Positions 7,263 through 14,013 of a stretch of DNA of 26,096 nt are shown here, piece by piece (positions within the stretch are counted from its first letter, which is position 1; every line of letters begins with the position of its first letter). The notes under the pieces are model-generated. The model did no database searches. It was given only the letters and a program-made list of their open reading frames with translations, and was not told the DNA's origin. Both the position numbers and the translations under genes were made by a program. The stretch comes from MGBC113645 sp036308445 (GTDB lineage: Bacteria > Bacillota_I > Bacilli_A > Erysipelotrichales > Coprobacillaceae): the NCBI GenBank assembly GCA_036308445.1, contig JAXJVS010000026.1:1-26096 (forward strand). Direction: 5' to 3'.

Positions 7263-8696
7263 CTATAACACCTCTAAGAAATCTTTAATACGTTGATATA
7301 CTCTTACAAAAGAATCTAATTCTAATCTTTCTTCAGGACTATGAATATCATACATATTTGGTCCATATGCCACAATATCTAAACCTGGCATTTTAGCACA
7401 GAACACTCCTGATTCTAAACCACCATGAGTAGCATGCTCTTCTAATTCTACATCATATTTATTTTTAAAGAATTCTTTCATTAACTTTCTCATTTTTGAT
7501 GATGAATCATAAGCCCATCCACCGTATTCAGAATCAACACCTACACTAAATCCATAAATATCAGCAATCATAGAAATTTTATCAGTCAAATCATCTCTAG
7601 CGCCTTCTAATGGTGATCGAATAGAATATCTTATCTCTGCGTTACCTTCTGACACTTTTATAACACCATTATTTAATGAAATTAATGTTAATCCGTTCAT
7701 TTCAATTGATTTAGCAATAAAACCGTGAGGACATAAATATACTGTAGAAACAATATCCTTTGTATCTTCTTTACTTAAAGCTTTTGGTGCATTTGTTTTT
7801 TCTAATTCTATAGTTAATTGTGGTTCAGTATATTGATATTGTTCTTTTAGATTATTAAATCCTTTATCTAATACTTTTTCTATTTCTTCAACCGATGTTT
7901 CACTTGCAAACATAGTCACACATTCTCTAGGAATAGCATTATCTTTTAAACCGCCATTCATTTCAACGATTCTTACATCTACATTATTTTTTATTAATAA
8001 ATGTAATAAACGAATACTGAATTGTATTGCATGACCTTTTTCTTTACTAATTTCACTACCGGAATGACCACCACTAATACCTTTTACAGTTAACACATAA
8101 ACAGGATCATGATTATCTTCATATGAAACTTTTTTATTCAATACAACTCTCTTTCCACCAGATGAAGAAACAGTCACTTTTGTTTCATCACTAGAATCTA
8201 AGCCAATCATTCTTCTTGATCTTAAAATAGAAGTATCTAAACCCATCGCACCAAATAAACCAACTTCTTCTTGTACAGTAAATACACATTCTAACGGTGG
8301 ATGTTTAGCATCTTGATCATCTAACAGAGATAATATAATAGCAACACCACAACCATCATCAGCTCCTAAAGTTGTTCCTCTAGCTTTTAATATTCCATTT
8401 TCAATATACAAATCTAAAGGATCATTATCAAAATCATGTTTACAATCATTATTCTTTTCATTAACCATATCACTATGACCTTGAAGCATTACTGGTTCAT
8501 GATTTTCATAACCAATAGAAGCATCTTTAAAAATAACAACATTATGCATTCCATCTCTAACATATTTTAATTCTCTTTGTTTTGCAAACTCTACTAAATA
8601 ATCTGCAATCTTTTCTTCTTTAAATGATCCTCTAGGAATCATAGAGATTTCTTCAAAAAATTTCAAAACTCTTATATTATTATCTAAAACTGACAT
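7263..8696 (-). CDS. pepD: Aminoacyl-histidine dipeptidase (M20 metallopeptidase)
   Basis: Cytoplasmic di-zinc Xaa-His dipeptidase, 477 residues, normal length for PepD. Metal and catalytic residues by motif: H74 and D76 in GHSDMV, D113 in GADDGCG, E143/E144 in QEEVGLFGA, D167 in GLDSSDE, and the C-terminal His in DIHSPEERL. GGHSGSEI begins the lid/dimerisation domain and HATHGGLESGVF follows near the C-terminus. RBS AAGGAGGGG. It is the last gene of a minus-strand run with a ParB-like gene, a pseudouridine synthase and a Smr gene; only 13 bases separate it from the Smr gene. The role is likely general peptide breakdown for amino acid supply. Confidence 0.94.
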   Translation of the reverse strand: MSVLDNNIRVLKFFEEISMIPRGSFKEEKIADYLVEFAKQRELKYVRDGMHNVVIFKDASIGYENHEPVMLQGHSDMVNEKNNDCKHDFDNDPLDLYIENGILKARGTTLGADDGCGVAIILSLLDDQDAKHPPLECVFTVQEEVGLFGAMGLDTSILRSRRMIGLDSSDETKVTVSSSGGKRVVLNKKVSYEDNHDPVYVLTVKGISGGHSGSEISKEKGHAIQFSIRLLHLLIKNNVDVRIVEMNGGLKDNAIPRECVTMFASETSVEEIEKVLDKGFNNLKEQYQYTEPQLTIELEKTNAPKALSKEDTKDIVSTVYLCPHGFIAKSIEMNGLTLISLNNGVIKVSEGNAEIRYSIRSPLEGARDDLTDKISMIADIYGFSVGVDSEYGGWAYDSSSKMRKLMKEFFKNKYDVELEEHATHGGLESGVFCAKMPGLDIVAYGPNMYDIHSPEERLELDSFVRVYQRIKDFLEVL

Positions 8697-8709
8697 CTTT
8701 AACCCCTCC

Positions 8710-8958
8710 TTATAAATCTTTCAAAACAATATCAGTTATACCTTGATTCATTGATAATTCTATTCTTTTTATCTTAGGATGACTTCTAAATTCTCTTCTA
8801 ATCATATCTCTTAACACAGTACCATTACGATAACCATGAATAACTCTAATAATATAATGTGACTGATTGGCCTTTTTTAAAATAGATTGAATTTTAACTT
8901 TCGCTTGATACTGATTCATACCATGAACATCCACTTCTATAATTCCTTTACTGTACAT
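8710..8958 (-). CDS. Stand-alone Smr-domain protein
   Basis: 82 residues consisting only of a Smr (MutS2 C-terminal-like) domain: EVDVHGMNQYQAK near the N-terminus and IRVIHGYRNGTVLRDMI in the middle, corresponding to the DVHG and HGxGxGxLR motifs (the latter slightly altered, HGYRNGTVL). Smr domains are known as nucleic-acid nicking or RNA-cleaving modules, and some bind ribosomes. The gene overlaps the end of the pseudouridine synthase gene by 11 bases, so the two are co-translated. The exact substrate is unknown. Confidence 0.85.
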   Translation of the reverse strand: MYSKGIIEVDVHGMNQYQAKVKIQSILKKANQSHYIIRVIHGYRNGTVLRDMIRREFRSHPKIKRIELSMNQGITDIVLKDL

Positions 8959-9640
8959 GATTCTTTATAGAAAACACTTCTTCTTTTGTTAGTTTCCTAT
9001 ATTCCCCTTCCTTTAAATTCTCATCTAATTTTATATTTCCTATACTCACTCTTTTTAAATTTATGACTTTATTATTTAAAGATAGAAACATTTTTTTAAT
9101 CTGATGATACTTACCTTCACTAATCGTTAAATAACAATGATAATCATCAATTACTTCTAACAAAGCACTTTTACATAATACACCTTGATCAATAATGATT
9201 CCTTCTTTAAATAATTGTTTATCATTTTCACTTAATTTATTTTGTACTTCTACCAAATATTTCTTTGGTAGATGATTATCAGGTAGTGTAATCTTTTTTA
9301 TCAATGATTTATCATTAGATAATATCATTAATCCCGTAGTATCTTTATCCAATCTGCCAGCAATAGCTAAATCCTTTCTATCAAAGAAATCTAAAACACA
9401 TGGATTTATATCTTTATTCGCGCTAACATAACCCGATGGTTTATTAAACATATAATACACTAACGGTGATGAATTTAATATTCTATTTCGATAAATAATA
9501 GTATCTTCATCAGTAATAGGATGTAGTGGTTCATTAACAAGCTCATTATTAACTGTAATCTGTCCTTTTTTTATAAGATTATAACATTCCTTCTTATTAC
9601 CAAGATAATTCTTCATTAATACATAATATAAATGAATCAA
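8948..9640 (-). CDS. rsuA: RsuA/RluB-family rRNA pseudouridine synthase
   Basis: An N-terminal S4 RNA-binding domain (CYNLIKKGQITVNNELV) is followed by the synthase domain with YYMFNKPSGYVSANKD and the catalytic loop AGRLDKDTTGLMILSND, in which the Asp of RLD attacks uridine. EGKYHQIKKMF is the conserved late motif. About 230 residues, the RsuA size (16S U516), but a 23S target (RluB type) is not excluded. Start choice: I prefer TTG at 9640, which overlaps the upstream stop as TTGA and has GGAGAGG 12 bases before it; another TTG at 9664 would add 8 residues but has no ribosome binding site. The first ATG (MKNYLG) would cut into the S4 domain. Confidence 0.88.
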   Translation of the reverse strand: MIHLYYVLMKNYLGNKKECYNLIKKGQITVNNELVNEPLHPITDEDTIIYRNRILNSSPLVYYMFNKPSGYVSANKDINPCVLDFFDRKDLAIAGRLDKDTTGLMILSNDKSLIKKITLPDNHLPKKYLVEVQNKLSENDKQLFKEGIIIDQGVLCKSALLEVIDDYHCYLTISEGKYHQIKKMFLSLNNKVINLKRVSIGNIKLDENLKEGEYRKLTKEEVFSIKNHVQ

Positions 9641-9921
9641 TGTGTATTTCTTCCTCTCCAGCAATCATTCGATCTAACGTTTGTGCTATTTTCAATAATT
9701 ACCGTCACTTTATTTCCTCTTTTATATAAAGGATCTTCTTTTAAAATATCTGATAATACAGATAATCTTTTATGACCATCTACACAATAATATTGATCAT
9801 CAATCTGCTTTATCTTAATTGGAAAAGAAAAACCAATTCTTTTTACAGACAAATATAATCCTTCTTCATAATCAGTATAGTTATAAATAATTTGATCTAA
9901 AGTCAACTGATTCAAACGCAT
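9637..9921 (-). CDS. Small ParB-like (ParB/sulfiredoxin-fold) protein
   Basis: 94 residues. The segment GFSFPIKIKQIDDQYYCVDGHKRLSVL carries the ParB-type core P-I-x-I ... V-D-G-H-x-R, as in ParB N-terminal/sulfiredoxin domains, where the equivalent residues bind nucleotide. There is no helix-turn-helix, so it is not a chromosome-partition ParB. It is the first gene of the run ending at pepD; its TGA overlaps the TTG start of the pseudouridine synthase. The last 18 residues (from ENSTN to RNTH) are less certain because another frame is also open there. The biological role is unknown. Ribosome binding site is weak (GGGTGA). Confidence 0.7.
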   Translation of the reverse strand: MRLNQLTLDQIIYNYTDYEEGLYLSVKRIGFSFPIKIKQIDDQYYCVDGHKRLSVLSDILKEDPLYKRGNKVTVIIENSTNVRSNDCWRGRNTH

Positions 9922-10007
9922 AAAAAATCACCCGAAATCATTATATCATATTTTCTATCTATATTATGAGAAAAGTTTCCTTTTCATCTAGGATTTTTTT
10001 CTAATTA

Positions 10008-10021
10008 AGAAAACGGTTTCA
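10008..10021 (+). promoter_or_regulatory. Candidate catabolite-responsive element (cre)
   Basis: AGAAAACGGTTTCA matches the CcpA consensus TGWAANCGNTNWCA at every fixed position but the first. It lies just before, and partly over, the -35 position of the following gene (-10 TATAAT at 10040-10045), a place where CcpA binding would repress. Confidence 0.55.
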
Positions 10022-10084
10022 AAAACAATGTATACATGATATAATAATTTCAAGAAATTCTTATAAAAAATAGGAGGCTTTCAT

Positions 10085-10834
10085 ATGAATATATTACTTA
10101 GTCGTATTTTAACATATTTAAATGGAACATTGTTTCATGATTATTATTATAAAATCTGTACATTTATTGTCTTTCATTATTTAGAAATGGATACTATGAG
10201 TGAAGAAGAATTCTTAAAAAAAGGATCGTTTAAAAAAGAAGAATTGTATAGTTTCATTGCTTTATTCGGTTTTAATCAATATGAAGAATTTAGAGAAACT
10301 TTAGTTGCTAATCACGAAGAACGCTGTAATCAGATACGTGTTAGAATGATAGGAGCCAATAGTGAAGATTTAATACATAATATGGAAAAATCTTGCAGTG
10401 ATGAAGAAATGGAAAAAGAAATCTCTGATATCTGTTCTAAACTATTTAAAGCTAAAAGAATTGTAGTATTTGGCGCTTTATATCCTATTTCTATTGCAAT
10501 AGAGTTACAGACAGATATGATAACTTTTGGAAAACCATTTATCCAATATCATTCATATGACCCAATCGTATTAGATGAAAATGATATAGCTATTGTTATT
10601 AGTGCGACTGGGCGTTATTTAGAAGGATTTAAAAAATCAAAAAAAGAGGTTCATATTGAAAGAGCTCAAACTATTCTCATTACCCAAAACAAAAAATATA
10701 TAAGAACTGAATCAACTGATAACTGTCATGTACTTGTTGTACCAGGTAAATATGATAGTATTAACTTTAACTATCAAATAATGACAATCTGTGACTTAAT
10801 CAGAATTCACTATTATCAGCAATATTATTTATAA
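10085..10834 (+). CDS. MurR/RpiR-family transcriptional regulator with SIS domain
   Basis: 249 residues. The N-terminal part (about 1-80) fits the RpiR helix-turn-helix domain (MSEEEFLKKGSFKKEELYSF, GFNQYEEFRE); the C-terminal part (about 105-245) is a SIS sugar-phosphate-binding domain with RIVVFGALYPISIAIELQ and IAIVISATGRYLEGF. Slightly shorter than the usual 270-290. Such regulators respond to phosphosugars such as N-acetylmuramic acid 6-phosphate or ribose phosphate. No sugar pathway or PTS gene is adjacent except the broken IIB gene about 4.3 kb away, so its target is unknown. AATAGGAGG lies 8-9 bases before the ATG; a cre-like site lies in the promoter. Confidence 0.85.
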   Translation: MNILLSRILTYLNGTLFHDYYYKICTFIVFHYLEMDTMSEEEFLKKGSFKKEELYSFIALFGFNQYEEFRETLVANHEERCNQIRVRMIGANSEDLIHNMEKSCSDEEMEKEISDICSKLFKAKRIVVFGALYPISIAIELQTDMITFGKPFIQYHSYDPIVLDENDIAIVISATGRYLEGFKKSKKEVHIERAQTILITQNKKYIRTESTDNCHVLVVPGKYDSINFNYQIMTICDLIRIHYYQQYYL

Positions 10835-10839
10835 AAAAT

Positions 10840-10871
10840 ATAGGATATGTCAATATGACATATCCTATTTT
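10840..10871. terminator. Two-way terminator between convergent genes
   Basis: Perfect 13-base arms ATAGGATATGTCA/TGACATATCCTAT (10840-10852, 10856-10868) with a 3-base loop; A-rich on the left and T-rich on the right, so it can end both the regulator and the ABC transporter operon. Confidence 0.88.
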
Positions 10872-11650
10872 AACAAAATACGATCCGTATATTCTTGAGT
10901 AGAAGAAGAGTATAAATGTATTAATTCATCAACAGTCATCTTTTTTCTTTCTTCACCTTCTACTAAAGCAACAATATTTCCATCCTTCATAATTAAGGTT
11001 TTATTTCCATATTTTAAAGCATCTTCCATATTATGTGTAATCATTAATGTTGTTATATGGTTTTCCTTAATTAATTTCTCACTTAATTCTAAAACTTTCT
11101 TCGCAGTTTTAGGGTCTAAAGCTGCTGTATGTTCATCTAATAACAGTAATTCTGGAGTTACATATGTTGCCATCAACAAAGTCAAAGCTTGTCTTTGTCC
11201 TCCCGATAGAGTTCCAACTTTTGTATCTAATCTTTCTTCTAAACCTAAATCCAATATTTTTAAAGCATTCTTAAATTCTTCTCGATTATGCTTTGTAAAT
11301 AAATTCAAACTAAAATGTTTTCCTCTTTGACTAGCAAGAGATAAATTCTCTTCAATAGACATAGAAGGTGCTGTGCCCTTTAAAGGATCTTGAAACAATC
11401 TACCAATATACCTTGAACGTTGATATTCAGGTTTGAAAGTAATATCTTCAGCATTTAAAATGATTTGTCCTTCACTTACTTCTACAGCTCCACTGATAGC
11501 TTGAAATAACGTTGATTTTCCTGCACCATTACTACCAATAATAGTTATAAAGTCACCTTTCTCTAACTTTAAATCAACATGAGAAAGAGCAATTTTTTCA
11601 TTAATTGTACCTTCATTAAAGATAACACTAATATTCTTTAGTTCTAACAT
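10865..11650 (-). CDS. trpZ: ABC transporter ATP-binding protein, tryptophan type
   Basis: Cytoplasmic ATPase of an importer, 261 residues. Walker A GSNGAGKST (39-47), Q-loop FQDP (86-89), signature LSGGQRQ (148-154), Walker B LLLLDE (168-173) and the switch His in LMITHNMEDA. The start overlaps the permease gene by 23 bases and has an AGAGGAAAG ribosome binding site inside it. It is the third gene of a lipoprotein-permease-ATPase operon under a Trp T-box, which suggests uptake of tryptophan or a close precursor. The symbol follows streptococcal trpXYZ and rests on operon order and the T-box. Confidence 0.85.
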   Translation of the reverse strand: MLELKNISVIFNEGTINEKIALSHVDLKLEKGDFITIIGSNGAGKSTLFQAISGAVEVSEGQIILNAEDITFKPEYQRSRYIGRLFQDPLKGTAPSMSIEENLSLASQRGKHFSLNLFTKHNREEFKNALKILDLGLEERLDTKVGTLSGGQRQALTLLMATYVTPELLLLDEHTAALDPKTAKKVLELSEKLIKENHITTLMITHNMEDALKYGNKTLIMKDGNIVALVEGEERKKMTVDELIHLYSSSTQEYTDRILLK

Positions 11651-12518
11651 TTTTCTTTCCTCTTTTCTTTAATGATGATGCTGAAATTGCAATTATAACA
11701 AGTAAAGCTGATAGTAATTTCAAATCACTAGAAGGTAGTCCAAGCTGTAAAGCTACTGTTAAAATTGCTCTATAGAATATAGCACCAAATACAACTGCAA
11801 ATAGCTGAAAAGCTAGTTTCTCTTTCTTAATCAATGACATCCCCACAATAATACTAGCAAGACCTATGACCATCATTCCTGTTCCACTTTGTATATCAGC
11901 AAAAGTCTGATGTTGAGCATATATTGCACCAGCCATAGAAACAAAGCCATTAGCAAGAGCTAAACCTAATATCTTCATCTTATCAGTATCAATTGAACTT
12001 GCTTTAACCATATCTTCATTATCACCACAAGCACGTAATGCCAATCCTAATTGAGTCCTTAACAAATAATGAAGAAATAAAGCTATAAGCACAACTATAA
12101 CATAAATAATAACAATTTTATGATAAGGATCATATTGTTCTAGACATGTAAATATAGTTGTCTTTTCAAATAATGAAATATTTGGAGTTTCATTCATAAT
12201 TCTCAAATTAATGGAATATAAACCTGTCATTGTTAGAATACCAGATAACAATGGCATAATATTTAATTTTGTAGAAAGAATACCTGTCACTGCTCCAGCT
12301 ATTAACCCCACTATAAAAGAGAATATAATTCCTAAATAAGGATGACAATATACAGTCAATACTGCACTTACTGCACTACCTAAAACAAAACTTCCATCAA
12401 CTGTTAAATCTGGTAGATTCAATACTTTATAACTGATATATAAACCAAGTGACATAATCGCAAATATGCCACCTAATTCTAAAGCTCCTAGAATTACTGT
12501 TAAATTCATTAATTTCAC
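11628..12518 (-). CDS. trpY: ABC transporter permease, tryptophan type
   Basis: 296-residue membrane permease of the branched-chain/ribose type (BPD_transp_2 fold). Many hydrophobic segments; conserved pieces are LPDLTVDGSFVLGSAVSAVL and LRTQLGLALRACGDNEDM, the latter being the cytoplasmic loop that contacts the ATPase. It starts 2 bases after the lipoprotein stop with ribosome binding site AGAGGTG. This permease type pairs with the ABC_sub_bind lipoproteins, as here. Confidence 0.85.
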   Translation of the reverse strand: MKLMNLTVILGALELGGIFAIMSLGLYISYKVLNLPDLTVDGSFVLGSAVSAVLTVYCHPYLGIIFSFIVGLIAGAVTGILSTKLNIMPLLSGILTMTGLYSINLRIMNETPNISLFEKTTIFTCLEQYDPYHKIVIIYVIVVLIALFLHYLLRTQLGLALRACGDNEDMVKASSIDTDKMKILGLALANGFVSMAGAIYAQHQTFADIQSGTGMMVIGLASIIVGMSLIKKEKLAFQLFAVVFGAIFYRAILTVALQLGLPSSDLKLLSALLVIIAISASSLKKRGKKNVRTKEY

Positions 12519-12520
12519 CT

Positions 12521-13504
12521 CTATTTGATTAAAACAAATGATTCATCATTTGTAATACTTTCAGGTAAAACAATACCTAAATCATTTAATACACTTTCAT
12601 TAACATATATATTTAAATTATCTTTAAAAACTTTTACTGGAATATTTTCAACTCTTTCACCCTTTAAAACCTGATCAACCATATTAGCAGTTTCTTTGCC
12701 TAGTTCTTCATAATTAATACCAACGCTCAAGAAACCACCATCATTTACCATTGAATCAGCACCAACATATAAAGGTATCTTAGCTTTAGCACAAGCACTA
12801 CCAACAATATTCATCGCACTAGCAACTGTATTATCATTTGGTGCAAATACTGCATCACATTTAGTATTTAAAACCTGAATAGCAGTTTGTACTTCATTTA
12901 CAGTTGTAATTGTAGCTTCAACTATTTCAATATTATGTTCATCAGCAAAAGATTTTGCTTTATTAATATTTGTCACTGAATTAGCTTCACCTTTGTTGTA
13001 AATAACTCCTAATTTTTTTAAATTCGGATTAACCTCTAAAGCTTTTTCTAAAATCATTTCAACCTGAATCTCATCACTTGTACCAGTAATATTTTTATCA
13101 GGTTTTTCTAATGTTGTTGTAAGATTAGCACCAATCGGATCACTTACAGCAGCAAATACAACCGGAATATCTTCTGCAACTGGTGCAGCCGCTTGAGCCA
13201 CAGGAGTCGCAATAGCCATAATAACATCAGGATCTGCCCCTTTAAACTCTTGAATAATACTAGCTGCAGTATTATTATCGCCACCTGCATTTTTAAAAAT
13301 GTATTCTACATTTTCACCATCAGCATAGCCTAATGTTTCCATTTGTTGATCAAAGGCATCTTTTATCGTATTTAATGAAGTATGTTCAACTAGCTGAATA
13401 ATTGCAACCTTCTTTATTTCTGAATTTGTATCTGAACATCCAGCTAACATTGATACAGTTAAAATTGAAGTTAATAAAGTCTTTAATAATCTATTTGTTT
13501 TCAT
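12521..13504 (-). CDS. trpX: ABC substrate-binding lipoprotein (ABC_sub_bind family), tryptophan type
   Basis: 327 residues. Signal peptide with lipobox LAGC (20-23), so C23 is lipidated and the protein sits on the outer face of the membrane. The mature part resembles LacI-type periplasmic folds: KVAIIQLVEHTSLN, ADPDVIMAIATPVAQAAAPV, DIPVVFAAVSDPIGA, NPNLKKLGVIYNKGEANS, CDAVFAPNDNTVASAM and KIPLYVGADSMVNDGG, all typical of the TrpX/YtrX family. It is the first gene after the T-box. RBS GGAGAG. Tryptophan as ligand is inferred from the riboswitch; family relatives may bind other aromatic compounds. Confidence 0.87.
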   Translation of the reverse strand: MKTNRLLKTLLTSILTVSMLAGCSDTNSEIKKVAIIQLVEHTSLNTIKDAFDQQMETLGYADGENVEYIFKNAGGDNNTAASIIQEFKGADPDVIMAIATPVAQAAAPVAEDIPVVFAAVSDPIGANLTTTLEKPDKNITGTSDEIQVEMILEKALEVNPNLKKLGVIYNKGEANSVTNINKAKSFADEHNIEIVEATITTVNEVQTAIQVLNTKCDAVFAPNDNTVASAMNIVGSACAKAKIPLYVGADSMVNDGGFLSVGINYEELGKETANMVDQVLKGERVENIPVKVFKDNLNIYVNESVLNDLGIVLPESITNDESFVLIK

Positions 13505-13538
13505 AATCTTTCTCTCCTTATTTTTAATATATTCTTTT

Positions 13539-13571
13539 CTAACAAAATAAAGAGCTACACCATCGTTTCAT
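13539..13571 (-). CDS. Possible 10-residue leader peptide with a Trp codon
   Basis: ATG to TAG encodes MKRWCSSLFC. A strong ribosome binding site AGGAGAGGGG (13589-13580) lies 8 bases upstream, better than that of the lipoprotein gene. It sits after the T-box terminator, so it is transcribed only on readthrough, and ends 34 bases before the lipoprotein start. It may be a translated leader or a chance ORF; no second terminator is visible. Confidence 0.35.
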   Translation of the reverse strand: MKRWCSSLFC

Positions 13572-13604
13572 TTTTATTACCCCTCTCCTTTTAAGCATTT
13601 TAAA

Positions 13605-13855
13605 CAAAAAACATCTATCCTATAAAGGACAGATGTTATATCTGTTATGCCACCTTTAGTATAATAAAAACAGTTTTGTTTAAAAAATGCTATCACATTC
13701 TTACCTTATAACGTAGGCTTACGTCTCTGGATACTCGTTTCCTTTCCCCATCGCCCTCGTAGGTCCATTTGTCTTAATTGCCACTATCTAGCTTCCACCT
13801 CTTCTAGACTCTCTGTAAGTACATCTTTAAGTTTTATCTCCTACTCATTAGTTTA
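13605..13855 (-). promoter_or_regulatory. T-box riboswitch, tRNA-Trp specific
   Basis: Complete T-box leader in front of the ABC operon. On the minus strand, in order: Stem I with AGAGAG (13814-13809), a distal hairpin TCTAG...GGTGGAAG...CTAGA, then AAA-TGG-ACC with specifier codon TGG (13767-13765) aligned to the usual specifier place before the C-rich/GAG segment, further stem regions, and the T-box core AAAGGTGGCATAAC (13657-13644), followed by a terminator hairpin. TGGC pairs with a tRNA 3' end GCCA, that is discriminator G73, as in bacterial tRNA-Trp. Uncharged tRNA-Trp should stabilise the antiterminator and switch on the transporter. Upstream limit is approximate. Confidence 0.92.
13606..13636 (-). 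terminator. T-box regulated terminator
   Basis: Minus-strand arms ACATCTGTCC/GGATAGATGT with one G-T pair, loop TTTATA, then T6. It directly follows the T-box sequence and is mutually exclusive with the antiterminator. Confidence 0.88.
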
Positions 13856-13862
13856 CATAAAT

Positions 13863-13891
13863 AAATTAACACACTACAAAATATATGTCAA
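13863..13891 (-). promoter_or_regulatory. Promoter of the T-box/trpXYZ operon
   Basis: Perfect TTGACA (13891 to 13886) with 17 bases to TAATTT (13868 to 13863), a weak -10. It is just upstream of Stem I, so placement fits. Confidence 0.55.
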
Positions 13892-13981
13892 TAAAAAATA
13901 GATAAAAATTTTATAAAAAAGATAAATCAATCTAGTTAAAAATCTATTTTTTCTATATTTTATCATATTTTTTTGATAAAA

Positions 13982-14007
13982 GAAAAACAGGATTTTTCAA
14001 TCCTGTT
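13982..14007 (-). terminator. ppdK terminator
   Basis: Nine-base arms AACAGGATT/AATCCTGTT (13986-13994, 13999-14007) with a 4-base loop, followed on the minus strand by T5. It begins 6 bases after the ppdK stop. A second small stem (13959-13965 with 13974-13980) lies just beyond. Confidence 0.85.
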
Positions 14008-14013
14008 TTAATC

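Noticed and set aside
9637..9921. Plasmid or phage partition ParB
   Set aside because: Too short, no helix-turn-helix and no ParA neighbour.
13660..13855. SAM-I or lysine riboswitch instead of T-box
   Set aside because: AGAGAG and GGTGGA resemble those classes, but the remaining SAM or lysine core motifs are absent, whereas specifier, T-box core and terminator order are all present.
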